Origin: Streptomyces sp. Tue6028
GTDB taxonomy: Bacteria; Actinomycetota; Actinomycetes; Streptomycetales; Streptomycetaceae
Assembly: GCF_002300165.1 (NCBI RefSeq)
Contig: NZ_MLCE01000008.1
Coordinates: 1-64,000 of the forward strand
Direction: 5' to 3'
Length of the DNA stretch: 64,000 bases
In this document: piece after piece, positions 15,675 to 23,277 of the stretch
Layout: each line of letters begins with the position of its first letter
How positions within the stretch are numbered: position 1 is the stretch's first letter
The notes under the pieces: model-generated
What the model was told of the DNA's origin: nothing
The model's input: only the letters and a program-made list of their open reading frames with translations
Database searches by the model: none
Position numbers and translations under genes: made by a program

Positions 15675-16742
15675 ATGTCGACGCTGCGCGTCACCGCCGA
15701 AGTGCTGACCATCCACGAGCATCCGAACGCCGACGCCCTCGAACTGGCCCAGGTCGGCCTCTACCGGGCCGTGGTCGCCAAGGGCGCCTACCGCACCGGC
15801 GAGCGAGCCGTCTACATCCCGGAGCAGTCCGTGCTCCCGGCCGGACTGATCGAGGAGCTCGGGCTGACCGGCCGCCTGGCGGGCAGCGGTTCGGACCGGG
15901 TCAAGGCGGTACGGCTGCGCGGTGAGCTGTCGCAGGGCATCGTGTGCCGCCCGCGGGCGCTCGCGGACGTCGACCTGGCGCGGGCCGCCGAGGAGGGGAC
16001 CGACTTCGCCGAGGTGCTCGGCATCGTCAAGTGGGTGCCGCCCGTCCCGCCCACGATGGACGGTGACGTCGAGTCCGCGCCCGACCTGCTGCCCTGGGTC
16101 GACATCGAGAACCTCCAGCGCTATCCGGACATCTTCACCCCCGGCGAGCCCGTCGTCCTGACCGAGAAGCTGCACGGATCGGCCTGCCTGCTGACGTACG
16201 TCGCCGCCGAGGACCGCGTGTACGTCTCCTCGAAGGGTTTCGGCGCCAAGTCCCTCGCCCTGAAGGAGGACCCGCGCAATCTGTACTGGCGGGCCGTGCG
16301 CGGGCACGGGGTCGCGGAGGCCGCGGCCCGGCTCGCCGGCCACCTGGGCGCGCGCCGCGTCGGCATCTTCGGCGAGGTGTACGGGGCGGGCGTGCAGGAC
16401 CTGTCGTACGGCGCCGACGGACGCCGCGAGACCCTCGGCTACGCCGTGTTCGACGTGTCCGCGGAGATCGACGGCGAGGTCCGCTGGCTGGACGCGGCGG
16501 CCCTGCTGGAGGGCGAACTGCCGCTGGTGCCACGGCTGTACGAGGGGCCGTACGACATCGCGAAGGTCCTGGAGACAGCGACCGGCCGGGAGACGGTGTC
16601 CGGGCGCGACCTGCACCTGCGCGAGGGCGTGGTCGTCCGCACGTCCACCGAGCGCTACAGCCCGGTGACGGGCGGCCGGGCCATCGCGAAGGCGGTCAGC
16701 CCGGCCTACCTGACCCGCAAGGGCGGCACGGAGTACGAGTGA
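15675..16742 (+). CDS. DRB0094-family (Rnl5-type) RNA ligase
   Basis: A 355-residue ATP-dependent RNA ligase like that of Deinococcus radiodurans. The N-terminal ~140 residues form an extra OB-like domain (EVLTIHEHPNADALE start). The nucleotidyltransferase domain follows. Motif I is TEKLHGS with catalytic K165, which would be adenylated; motif III-like is GIFGEVYG; motif IV is REGVVVRT; and a motif V-like IAKAVS lies near the C-terminus. The Deinococcus enzyme seals nicks with an RNA 3'-OH strand in duplexes. GAGGAG precedes the ATG. There is no adjacent RNA end-healing enzyme such as Pnkp or RtcB, so it is an orphan repair or RNA-editing ligase here. Confidence 0.88.
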   Translation: MSTLRVTAEVLTIHEHPNADALELAQVGLYRAVVAKGAYRTGERAVYIPEQSVLPAGLIEELGLTGRLAGSGSDRVKAVRLRGELSQGIVCRPRALADVDLARAAEEGTDFAEVLGIVKWVPPVPPTMDGDVESAPDLLPWVDIENLQRYPDIFTPGEPVVLTEKLHGSACLLTYVAAEDRVYVSSKGFGAKSLALKEDPRNLYWRAVRGHGVAEAAARLAGHLGARRVGIFGEVYGAGVQDLSYGADGRRETLGYAVFDVSAEIDGEVRWLDAAALLEGELPLVPRLYEGPYDIAKVLETATGRETVSGRDLHLREGVVVRTSTERYSPVTGGRAIAKAVSPAYLTRKGGTEYE

Positions 16743-16755
16743 CCCACCGCGCCCA

Positions 16756-16786
16756 CCGGTCCCGGGCCTCGCCGCCCCGGGACCGG
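16756..16786 (+). terminator. Hairpin terminator after the RNA ligase
   Basis: Perfect 11-bp arms CCGGTCCCGGG (16756-16766) and CCCGGGACCGG (16776-16786), loop 9 nt, 13 bp after the ligase stop. The rest of 16743-16977 has short GAGGCCGGTGACC-type repeats and no gene. Confidence 0.75.
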
Positions 16787-16977
16787 ACGTGGCGCGGGTG
16801 CGCCGCCGGATCCCGCCCGGACGCGGGGCCCTGCGGCGATGCCCGGAGGCCGTCGCAGCCCGGTCTCGCGAGGCCGGTGACCGGGACCGGCGGCCGTCGC
16901 GCACCGGCCCCCGTCAGCCCGGTGACGGGAGCCCGGAGGCTGTCGCGCGCCCACTCACGCGAGGCCGGTGACCAGGC

Positions 16978-17475
16978 TCAGCGGCAGTCGTTCGCCGGCT
17001 CCGGCCGCGCGGTGCGCCCGGAGCGTTCCACCATGAGCCGGGAGCCGGTCTGACGCTCGCCGAAGACGTCGTCCGGGTTGGAGAGCACACAGTTCTCCAG
17101 GGACAGGCAGCCGCAGCCGATGCAGTCGGTGAGGTGGTCCCGCAGCCGGCCCAGCTGCTTGATGCGCTCGTCGAGTTCGGAGCGCCAGGCCTCCGAGAGC
17201 CGGGCCCAGTCCTCCCGCGTCGGGGTCCGCTCCTCGGGGAGTTCGGCGAGGGCCTCGCGGATCGTGGCGAGCGGGATACCGACGCGCTGCGCCGCCCGGA
17301 CGAAGGCGACGCGACGCAGTGCGTCACGGTGGTAGCGGCGTTGGTTCCCGCTGGTGCGGCGGCTGCTGATCAGGCCCTTGGACTCGTAGAAGTGCAGGGC
17401 GGAGACGGCCGCGCCGCTGCGGGCCGACAGCTGGCCGACCGTGAGCTCGTGGATCTTCTCTGGAATCTGGGGCAC
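16978..17475 (-). CDS. soxR: Redox-sensitive [2Fe-2S] transcriptional activator SoxR
   Basis: A 165-residue MerR-family regulator with the winged helix near residues 11-50 ([26 protein letters not shown]), a dimerisation helix, and the iron-sulphur motif [12 protein letters not shown] (C118, C121, C123, C129), which defines SoxR. In streptomycetes SoxR responds to redox-active compounds such as actinorhodin-type pigments and activates an NADPH-dependent reductase, an oxygenase and ABC genes. None of these targets is adjacent, so it acts in trans. It is divergent from the MaoC gene with 107 bp between starts. The C-terminal tail is about 10 residues longer than in E. coli SoxR. Confidence 0.95.
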   Translation of the reverse strand: MPQIPEKIHELTVGQLSARSGAAVSALHFYESKGLISSRRTSGNQRRYHRDALRRVAFVRAAQRVGIPLATIREALAELPEERTPTREDWARLSEAWRSELDERIKQLGRLRDHLTDCIGCGCLSLENCVLSNPDDVFGERQTGSRLMVERSGRTARPEPANDCR

Positions 17476-17540
17476 CCCTCGAACCTAACCCACCCCGGCA
17501 TGCCCGCGGTGCGTTGACAGGAGCCCTCCATCCGACCATG

Positions 17541-17556
17541 CTAAGCAGTTGCTTAG
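17541..17556. promoter_or_regulatory. CTAAGC palindrome upstream of maoC-like gene
   Basis: CTAAGCAGTTGCTTAG is a perfect 7+2+7 palindrome, 27 bp upstream of the MaoC start at 17583. A sister site CTGAGCGCCCGCTTAG lies at 18742-18757, upstream of the TetR gene on the other side of maoC. The pair marks a small TetR regulon. Confidence 0.75.
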
Positions 17557-17582
17557 ACATTGCGACGCGGGAGGCCAGGGAC

Positions 17583-18044
17583 ATGGCAGAGCCGAGGATC
17601 TTCACGTCCGCCGACGACCTGAAGGCGGCGGTGGGCGAACAGCTGGGACACAGCGACTGGCTGGAGGTCGACCAGAAGCGGATCGACCTGTTCGCGGACG
17701 CCACGGGCGACCACCAGTGGATCCACGTAGACCCGGAGAAGGCCGCCGCGGGCCCGTTCGGCACGACCATCGCGCACGGCTACCTCACGCTGTCGCTGCT
17801 GCCCGCGCTGGTGCCGCAGGTCATGCGCGTCGAGGGCATGAAGATGGGCGTCAACTACGGCAGCAACAAGGTGCGCTTCCCCGCCCCGGTGCCGGTGGGC
17901 TCCCGGCTGCGCGCCACCGCGGTCCTCACGGACGTCACCGAGGCGGGCGGCGGCGTGCAGGTCACGGCCGCGGTGACCGTCGAGCGCGAGGGCGGCGACA
18001 AGCCGGTGTGCGTGGCCGAGTCGGTGTCCCGCTACTACTTCTGA
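17583..18044 (+). CDS. MaoC-like (R)-specific enoyl-CoA hydratase
   Basis: A 153-residue hot-dog-fold protein of the MaoC hydratase family. The catalytic Asp/His dyad lies in the motif FADATGDHQWIHVD, followed by the glycine-rich AHGYLTLSLLP helix, as in PhaJ-type and Rv0130-type hydratases. It hydrates trans-2-enoyl-CoA to (R)-3-hydroxyacyl-CoA. GGAGG lies upstream of the ATG at 17583, and an operator palindrome lies 27 bp further up. The convergent gene 21 bp downstream encodes the TetR that probably controls it. The cytosolic fatty-acid or ketone substrate is not evident from sequence. Confidence 0.9.
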   Translation: MAEPRIFTSADDLKAAVGEQLGHSDWLEVDQKRIDLFADATGDHQWIHVDPEKAAAGPFGTTIAHGYLTLSLLPALVPQVMRVEGMKMGVNYGSNKVRFPAPVPVGSRLRATAVLTDVTEAGGGVQVTAAVTVEREGGDKPVCVAESVSRYYF

Positions 18045-18065
18045 CCGCCGCCCGGTGCGCCCGGG

Positions 18066-18692
18066 CTACTTCCCGGCTCCCACCATCCGCAGCACGAGGT
18101 CGGCGTAGAGCGCGCCGACCTCGTCCGGCGTCCGGGGTCCGTCCACGTTGAACCAGCGGGCCACGTCGATGCAGAGGGAGAGCACGGCGAGGGTGGTGCC
18201 GGGGACGTCGGGCACGTCGAAGTCGCCCGCGGCCACGCCGTCCTGGATGATCCCGCGCACCTCGGCGTCGACCTGGCGGCGCAGCCCGATGATCTCGGCG
18301 CGGGCGTCGGGTCCGAGCGAGTCCAGTTCGTACTGCACGACCCGCGCGGTGGTGCGCCCTCCGGCGTGCCAGCGCACGAAGGAGCTCACGGCGTCCGCGA
18401 GGCGCTCGGTCGCGTCGCCCTCGCCCCGGGCGGCCGTCCGCAGGATGTCGAGGGCCTTCGCGTGACCGATCCTGCTGATCCGGTGGAGCAGCTCTTCCTT
18501 GGTCTTGAAGTGGATGTACAGGGCAGCCGGGCTCATGCCGGCACGGCCCGCGATGTCCCGGGTCGTCGTCGCGTGGTACCCGCGCTCGGCGAAGGCCTCC
18601 ACGGCGGCGACGAGCAGCCGCCGGGCCGCGTCCGGGGTGACCTCGGCCCACGGCTGCATCTCGCCGCCGGCCGTCTCCTCCGCCGTACTCAT
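18066..18692 (-). CDS. TetR-family regulator next to maoC-like gene
   Basis: A 208-residue TetR regulator with the helix-turn-helix VAAVEAFAERGYHATTTRDIAGRAGMSPAALYIHFKTKEEL and a C-terminal domain ending IDVARWFNVDGPRTPDEVGALYADLVLRM, characteristic of acyl-CoA-responsive subgroups. The ATG at 18692 has AAGGGG 8 bp upstream. An upstream in-frame alternative would place the operator at 18742-18757 inside the coding region and is less likely. The operator pair at 17541 and 18742 suggests repression of maoC and of itself. Confidence 0.88.
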   Translation of the reverse strand: MSTAEETAGGEMQPWAEVTPDAARRLLVAAVEAFAERGYHATTTRDIAGRAGMSPAALYIHFKTKEELLHRISRIGHAKALDILRTAARGEGDATERLADAVSSFVRWHAGGRTTARVVQYELDSLGPDARAEIIGLRRQVDAEVRGIIQDGVAAGDFDVPDVPGTTLAVLSLCIDVARWFNVDGPRTPDEVGALYADLVLRMVGAGK

Positions 18693-18741
18693 CGCTGTTC
18701 GCCCCTTCTCCACCGACAGGGTGAACACCATACCCCTGAAC

Positions 18742-18757
18742 CTGAGCGCCCGCTTAG
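18742..18757. promoter_or_regulatory. CTAAGC-type operator upstream of the TetR gene
   Basis: CTGAGCGCCCGCTTAG, 7-bp arms with one mismatch around CC. It matches the maoC site in both outer hexamers and spacing. It lies 50 bp upstream of the TetR start at 18692, where autoregulation is expected. Confidence 0.65.
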
Positions 18758-18784
18758 ATCCCCCGCTCGGCACGGAAGCACCGG

Positions 18785-18810
18785 CCCGGGGCGACATGCT
18801 CCGCCCCGGG
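18785..18810 (-). terminator. Hairpin terminator after the YiaA/B-type gene
   Basis: Arms CCCGGGGCG (18785-18793) and CGCCCCGGG (18802-18810) pair perfectly with an 8-nt loop, 6 bp beyond the 3' end of the minus-strand gene at 18816. Confidence 0.65.
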
Positions 18811-18815
18811 GTGGA

Positions 18816-19070
18816 TCAGAGCTTCTCGAAGGGGTCGTACACCCGCCCGCCGGCACGCGTGCCGTCCTGACGGTCGCGGATCACCTTGGCCAGGGTGAAG
18901 GCGGACGTCACCAGGTACAGGACCGCGATGGCGAGGAAGCCCCGCACCCAGGCGTCGGCCTGGAGCTTGAAGATGCCCAGGGCGGTCGCGGCCATGGCGA
19001 CCGAGAAGGAGGCGACGGCCTGTCCGTAGAAGGCGGCCGTGTTCTGCTGCTTGACCGGTGTCTCACTCAT
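18816..19070 (-). CDS. YiaA/YiaB family two-helix inner-membrane protein
   Basis: An 84-residue protein with two hydrophobic helices, approximately residues 13-35 (FYGQAVASFSVAMAATALGIF) and 42-62, separated by a short QADAW turn. The conserved cytoplasmic tail KVIRDRQDGTR is typical of the YiaA/YiaB domain. The function of the family is unknown. The ATG at 19070 begins MSETPVKQQ, the usual soluble start of such proteins; no good ribosome-binding site is seen, and an ATG at 19106 would add 12 residues of unlikely composition. It is 69 bp downstream of the acyl-CoA dehydrogenase on the same strand and may be cotranscribed. Confidence 0.8.
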   Translation of the reverse strand: MSETPVKQQNTAAFYGQAVASFSVAMAATALGIFKLQADAWVRGFLAIAVLYLVTSAFTLAKVIRDRQDGTRAGGRVYDPFEKL

Positions 19071-19139
19071 GGGGAAAGCGTCGCCGCCGGGGCCGGGCCG
19101 TCGCATCCGCCGAGATACTCAGGAACGCGCGGGACGTAC

Positions 19140-20291
19140 TCAGAAGGCCGAAACCCCGGTCAGCGCACGCCCGATGACCAGCTTCTGGATCTGGCTGGTG
19201 CCTTCGTAGAGGGTCATCACGCGCGCGTCGCGCAGCAGCTTGCCCGCCGGGTACTCGTCGATGTAGCCGTAGCCGCCGAAGACCTGGAGGGCGTTGTTCG
19301 CGGCGCGCACGGCGGCCTCGGAGGCGAACAGCTTGGCCTTCGAGGACTCGGTGGCGAACGGCAGGCCGCGGTCGACGAGATCGGCGACCCGCCAGGTCAG
19401 CAGCCGTGCGGCGTCCACGTCGACGGCGATGTCGCTGATCAGCTCCTGCACCAGCTGGTGCTGGGCGATGGGCTTCCCGAACTGCTCCCGTTCGCAGGCG
19501 TACCGCACCGCGGCGTCCAGCGCGGCCTGGGCGATGCCGACGCATCCCGCCGCCACCGACATCCGGCCCTTGGCGAGCGCGGACATCGCGACGGCGAAGC
19601 CCTTGCCCTCGGGCGCCATCATCGCGCTCGCCGGTACCCGTACGTCATCCAGGACCAGTTCCGCGGTGGCCTGCCCGCGCAGCCCGAGCTTGCCGTGGAT
19701 GGTGCGGCGGCTCAGGCCGGGGGTGTCGGTCGGTATCAGGAAGGCCGAGACGCCCTTGTGGCCGGGCGCGTCGGTGGAGCGGGCGAACAGCAGGACGACG
19801 TCGGCCCAGGTGCCGTTGGTGATGAACATCTTGGTGCCGTTGACGACGTAGTCGTCGCCGTCGCGCACGGCCCGGGTCGCCAGACTGCCCGCGTCCGATC
19901 CCGTACCGGGCTCGGTGAGCCCGAAGCAGCCGACGTACTCGCCGGCCGTGAGCCCCGGCAGCCAGCGCCGCTTCTGCTCCTCGGTGCCCCAGTGGGCGAT
20001 CGACTTGGCGACGAGGCCCAGCGAGACGGAGACGATGCCGCGGACGGACGAGTCGCCGCGCCCCAGCTCCTCCGTGACCAGGCAGTACGCCAGGTGGTCG
20101 CCGCCGCTGCCGCCGTACTCCTCGTCGATGGTCAGCCCGAGGAAGCCGACCTCGGCCAGCTTCTTCACGACGGACCGGTCGACCTCCTCGGCGCGGTCCC
20201 ACTCGACGACGTGCGGGGCGATCTCGCGGTCCACGAAGTCCTTGGCGAGCTGCCGGACGGCGGTCTGCTCCTCGCTGAGCTCCAGGTTCAT
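19140..20291 (-). CDS. Acyl-CoA dehydrogenase (short/medium-chain type)
   Basis: A 383-residue FAD enzyme with the full family pattern: an N-terminal helical domain beginning LSEEQTAVRQLAKDFVD, the FAD/substrate motif FGLTEPGTGSDAGSLAT, a second signature near ALQVFGGYGYIDEYPAGKL, and the catalytic base in LYEGTSQIQ (E363). It oxidises an acyl-CoA to 2-enoyl-CoA and passes electrons to ETF. It is divergent from a TetR gene with a shared operator at 20336-20354, and the same motif precedes the aldehyde/alcohol dehydrogenase operon at 25766. It probably functions with those enzymes in a multi-step oxidation of an alcohol or fatty substrate (inference). Confidence 0.93.
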   Translation of the reverse strand: MNLELSEEQTAVRQLAKDFVDREIAPHVVEWDRAEEVDRSVVKKLAEVGFLGLTIDEEYGGSGGDHLAYCLVTEELGRGDSSVRGIVSVSLGLVAKSIAHWGTEEQKRRWLPGLTAGEYVGCFGLTEPGTGSDAGSLATRAVRDGDDYVVNGTKMFITNGTWADVVLLFARSTDAPGHKGVSAFLIPTDTPGLSRRTIHGKLGLRGQATAELVLDDVRVPASAMMAPEGKGFAVAMSALAKGRMSVAAGCVGIAQAALDAAVRYACEREQFGKPIAQHQLVQELISDIAVDVDAARLLTWRVADLVDRGLPFATESSKAKLFASEAAVRAANNALQVFGGYGYIDEYPAGKLLRDARVMTLYEGTSQIQKLVIGRALTGVSAF

Positions 20292-20335
20292 ACCGAGTCA
20301 CCCCACAGATTGCGGACATTGAAAGCAGTACATTT

Positions 20336-20354
20336 AAATTAGCACTGCTAGTTT
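20336..20354. promoter_or_regulatory. AAACTAGC-type operator between acyl-CoA dehydrogenase and TetR
   Basis: AAATTAGCACTGCTAGTTT, 9-bp arms with one mismatch around a central C. It lies 45 bp from the dehydrogenase start (20291, minus) and 27 bp from the preferred TetR start (20381, plus). Local sequence is AT-rich compared with the rest of the window, as expected for overlapping divergent promoters. Confidence 0.75.
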
Positions 20355-20380
20355 CCGAATGCAGCCCTACTATGTGCGCC

Positions 20381-21022
20381 ATGGCCCGACCGCGCAAGCC
20401 CCTGCTGAGCACCGACCGCATCGTGGACGCCGCGCGGGAGCTGGTGGACGCCGAGGGCCTCGCGGCCGTCTCGACGCGCCGGCTCGCCGCCGAACTCGGG
20501 GTCAGCGGGCCGTCCCTGTACAACCACTTCCGCACCAAGGACCAGATCCTGGAGGCGGTCGCGGACTCGGTCAGCGCACAGGTCGACCTGACGATGTTCG
20601 AGGACGGCCGCGAGTGGCGCACCGCGCTGCACGACTGGGCCGTCTCCTACCGGGCCGCCCTGCGCGACCACCCGAACATCGTTCCGGTGCTCGCGCGCGG
20701 CCCCGGGCGGCGGCCCGCGGGCCTGCGGCTCGCCGACGCGGTGTTCGGTGCGATGGTCGAGGCGGGGTGGCCGCCCTCCCAGGCCACCTCGATCGGGGCG
20801 CTGATGCGGTACTTCATCATGGGCTCCGCGCTGGGCTCGTTCGCCGGGGGCTTCGTCGACGACGCGGACGCGTACGACCCCGCGGACTATCCCCACCTGG
20901 GGCAGGCGCACCTGCTCGCCGAACAGCAGGAGAAGATCGACGAACGGGCCTTCGAGACGGGCCTCACCGCGCTGCTGGACGGCCTGTCGACCCAGTACGC
21001 GCAGCTGACGGTGGGGAGCTGA
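20381..21022 (+). CDS. TetR-family regulator of the AAACTAGC regulon
   Basis: A 213-residue regulator. The TetR_N helix-turn-helix is IVDAARELVDAEGLAAVSTRRLAAELGVSGPSLYNHFRTK. The C-terminal half (YRAALRDHPNIVPVLARGPG) is like the tetracycline-repressor C domain. Two ATGs are possible, at 20372 and 20381. MARPRKPLL at 20381 is the more natural family start, and neither has a clear ribosome-binding site, so leaderless translation is possible. It is divergent from the acyl-CoA dehydrogenase with a shared operator. A related operator at 25805-25823 extends its predicted control to the aldehyde/alcohol dehydrogenase operon. Confidence 0.88.
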   Translation: MARPRKPLLSTDRIVDAARELVDAEGLAAVSTRRLAAELGVSGPSLYNHFRTKDQILEAVADSVSAQVDLTMFEDGREWRTALHDWAVSYRAALRDHPNIVPVLARGPGRRPAGLRLADAVFGAMVEAGWPPSQATSIGALMRYFIMGSALGSFAGGFVDDADAYDPADYPHLGQAHLLAEQQEKIDERAFETGLTALLDGLSTQYAQLTVGS

Positions 21023-21387
21023 GCGGACCGGTCCGGGCAGGTCGGCGGCCTCCCCCGTGGCCGCGCCCGGGACGACGGAGACACCCCGCCTCGGCCTCCG
21101 CCGGCCGCGCAGGGCCTGCGGAGGCCACTCGGCACCTCGGGCCTCTCGCCGCCACGCCACGGCTTGTCGCACGTCCCGGCCCCTCGGCCTCCGGCCGTAC
21201 GCCCCGGCCGCCATGGCACTTCGGCACCTCGGCCTCCGGCGACCGCGTCCGGGACGGCTGGGACGCGGCCACGCCGCCACCTCCAGCGGTCACGTCCGGC
21301 CTCCGCGGACATGCCCGCACCTCGGCCTCCGGCCGCCGCGCTCCGGCGGCGAGGACGTTTCGGTGGGGACCGTAACGTCCGTGGCGC
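21023..21387. repeat. Intergenic region with degenerate CACCTCGGCCTCCGGC repeats
   Basis: Copies or near-copies of CCTCGGCCTCCGGC occur near 21087, 21182, 21227 and 21320, with CGGCACCTCGGGCCTC variants between, at irregular spacing. No gene is supported. The last 30 bp (GTTTCGGTGGGGACCGTAACG) are less repetitive and may hold the promoter of the ArsR-type gene; the short inverted pair CGGT...ACCG there is too weak to call an operator. Confidence 0.55.
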
Positions 21388-22113
21388 ATGCTGGAGGGCA
21401 TGACGAGGCCGACGCGCAGCAGGGCAGCGGGACTCGCGGGGTTCGCGGCGCTGATCGCGGACGAGACGCGGGCCGGGTTCCTGCTCGCCCTGCTCGACGG
21501 GCGGGCCTGGACCGCGGGCGAGCTGGCGCGGCACGCCCAGGTCGCCCCCTCCACGGCCAGCGAGCACCTCGGCAGGCTCGTCACGGGCGGGCTGCTCACC
21601 GAGGAACGGCAGGGCAGGCACCGCTACGTACGGCTGGCGGGTCCCCGCGTCGCGCAGATCGTCGAGGATCTCGCCGCCCACGTCGGGCCGGCCGGGACCG
21701 AACGCCCGCGCACGCTCCGGGAGTCGAGCGCGGTGTCCGCGATGGCTCGCGGCCGCACCTGCTACGACCATCTCGCCGGGCGCCTCGGCATCGCCCTCAC
21801 CGATGCCCTCACCACCCGCGGCCTGCTCCGCCAGGACACCGGGTTCGCCCTCACCGACGCCGGACTGCGGTGGTTCGACTCCGTCGGCATCGGCCTCGAC
21901 CTCACGGCCCGTCGCCCGCTCACCCGGGCCTGTCTGGACTGGACCGAACGCCGGCCGCACCTCGCGGGCGGCGCCGGCGCGGCCCTGTGCCGGCACGCCC
22001 TGGACGCGAAGTGGTGTGTGCGGGTCGGCACGGAGCGGGCCGTCAAGGTGACCCCCGAGGGCGAACGGGCCCTCGCGGAGCTCCTGGGCGTCGAGGCGGC
22101 CGCGCTGCGCTGA
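21388..22113 (+). CDS. ArsR-family winged-helix regulator with C-terminal extension
   Basis: A 241-residue protein. Residues 15-90 form an ArsR-type winged helix: FAALIADETRAGFLLALLDGRAWTAGELARHAQVAPSTASEHLGRLVTGGLL, then the wing ERQGRHRYVRLAG. The C-terminal ~150 residues, including ARGRTCYDHLAGRLGIALTDAL and TLRWFDS-like text, match the long ArsR subclass that is about twice the size of metal sensors. The only cysteines are C124, C189, C210 and C219, and none forms the metal pair of ArsR/SmtB. Starts at 21388 or 21400 are both possible; the ribosome-binding site is poor for either. The EamA exporter 112 bp downstream on the same strand is a plausible target. Confidence 0.82.
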   Translation: MLEGMTRPTRSRAAGLAGFAALIADETRAGFLLALLDGRAWTAGELARHAQVAPSTASEHLGRLVTGGLLTEERQGRHRYVRLAGPRVAQIVEDLAAHVGPAGTERPRTLRESSAVSAMARGRTCYDHLAGRLGIALTDALTTRGLLRQDTGFALTDAGLRWFDSVGIGLDLTARRPLTRACLDWTERRPHLAGGAGAALCRHALDAKWCVRVGTERAVKVTPEGERALAELLGVEAAALR

Positions 22114-22225
22114 CCTGCCCCTGCCCGCCCCTTCCCCGCGCACGGGGATGCGGCACCGGCGCCGCAGGCAGGCGTCCGAAATCCGCGAGACCTCCGCCCG
22201 CCCCCCGCCTAGCCTCAGGAGCATG

Positions 22226-23212
22226 ATGAACACCTCCCGGCCCGCCCCGTCCACCGGGCGCACGCGGCTGCTCGCCGCGGGCGCCGCGACCGTCACCGTC
22301 GGACTGTGGGCCTCCGCCTTCGTGTCGATCCGCAGCGCGGGCGAGGCGTACTCGCCGGGCGCGCTGGCACTGGGGCGGCTGCTCGCCGGGGCCCTCGCGC
22401 TCGGGGGCGTCTGTCTGATCCGCAGGGAGGGGTGGCCGCCCCGGGCGGCCTGGCCCGGGATCGCGATATCCGGACTGCTGTGGTTCGGCTTCTACATGGT
22501 CGTCCTGAACTGGGGCGAGCAGCAGGTGGACGCGGGCACGGCGGCACTCGTGGTGAACATCGGCCCGATCCTCATCGCCCTTCTCGGCTCCCGGCTGCTC
22601 GGGGACCCGATGCCGCCCCGGCTGCTGGCGGGCATGGCCGTGTCGTTCGCGGGTGCCGTCGCCGTCGGTCTGTCGATGTCGGGCGAGGGCGGTTCGTCGG
22701 TCCTCGGGGTCGTCCTGTGTCTGCTCGCCGCGGTGGGCTACGCGGGCGGTGTGGTGGCGCAGAAGCCGGCGCTCGGCCGGGCCGGCGCGCTCCAGGTCAC
22801 CACGTTCGGCTGCCTGGTCGGTGCCGTCGCCTGCCTGCCCTTCGCCGGGCAGCTCGTTACGGAGGCGGCGAAGGCGCCGGCCTCCGCCACGCTCAACATG
22901 GTCTATCTGGGCCTCTTCCCGACCGCGCTGGCCTTCACGACCTGGGCGTACGCGCTGGCCCGCACCACCGCCAGCCGCATGGGCGCGACGACGTACGCGG
23001 TGCCCGCGCTCGTCGTCCTGATGTCCTGGCTGTTCCTCGGCGAGGTGCCGGGGCCGCTCACCCTGGCGGGCGGGGCGCTGTGCCTGGCGGGTGTCGCGGT
23101 GTCGCGCTCCCGGCCCCGTGCCCGGACGGCGGCGGCCTCGGAACTCGTGCCTCCGGACGCCGGGACGGCGACGACCGCCCCGGAGCGCCGCCCCGAACCG
23201 GAACAGGCCTGA
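22226..23212 (+). CDS. EamA/DMT-superfamily transporter
   Basis: A 328-residue membrane protein with about ten hydrophobic helices arranged as two five-helix EamA repeats. The first begins GLWASAFVSIRSAGEAYSPG, and the second contains GVVAQKPALGRAGALQVTTFGC, with the loop TASRMGATTYAVPALVVLMSW near the end of the second repeat. Such proteins export amino acids or other metabolites, and specificity cannot be read from sequence. The ATG at 22226 is preferred over 22223 because AGGAG ends at 22221. The C-terminal 35 residues are a charged cytoplasmic tail. It follows the ArsR-type regulator and may be regulated by it. Confidence 0.88.
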   Translation: MNTSRPAPSTGRTRLLAAGAATVTVGLWASAFVSIRSAGEAYSPGALALGRLLAGALALGGVCLIRREGWPPRAAWPGIAISGLLWFGFYMVVLNWGEQQVDAGTAALVVNIGPILIALLGSRLLGDPMPPRLLAGMAVSFAGAVAVGLSMSGEGGSSVLGVVLCLLAAVGYAGGVVAQKPALGRAGALQVTTFGCLVGAVACLPFAGQLVTEAAKAPASATLNMVYLGLFPTALAFTTWAYALARTTASRMGATTYAVPALVVLMSWLFLGEVPGPLTLAGGALCLAGVAVSRSRPRARTAAASELVPPDAGTATTAPERRPEPEQA

Positions 23213-23216
23213 TCCA

Positions 23217-23259
23217 GGGCCGGTGCCGGTCCGCCCGGTCCCGGACCGGCAACCGGCCC
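23217..23259. terminator. Bidirectional hairpin between convergent genes
   Basis: GGGCCGGTGCCGGTCCG (23217-23233) pairs with CGGACCGGCAACCGGCCC (23242-23259) with one bulged base and an 8-nt loop. It lies 4 bp after the EamA stop and 18 bp before the 3' end of the minus-strand alcohol dehydrogenase. Confidence 0.82.
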
Positions 23260-23277
23260 GGGATCGGGCGGGCGCGG

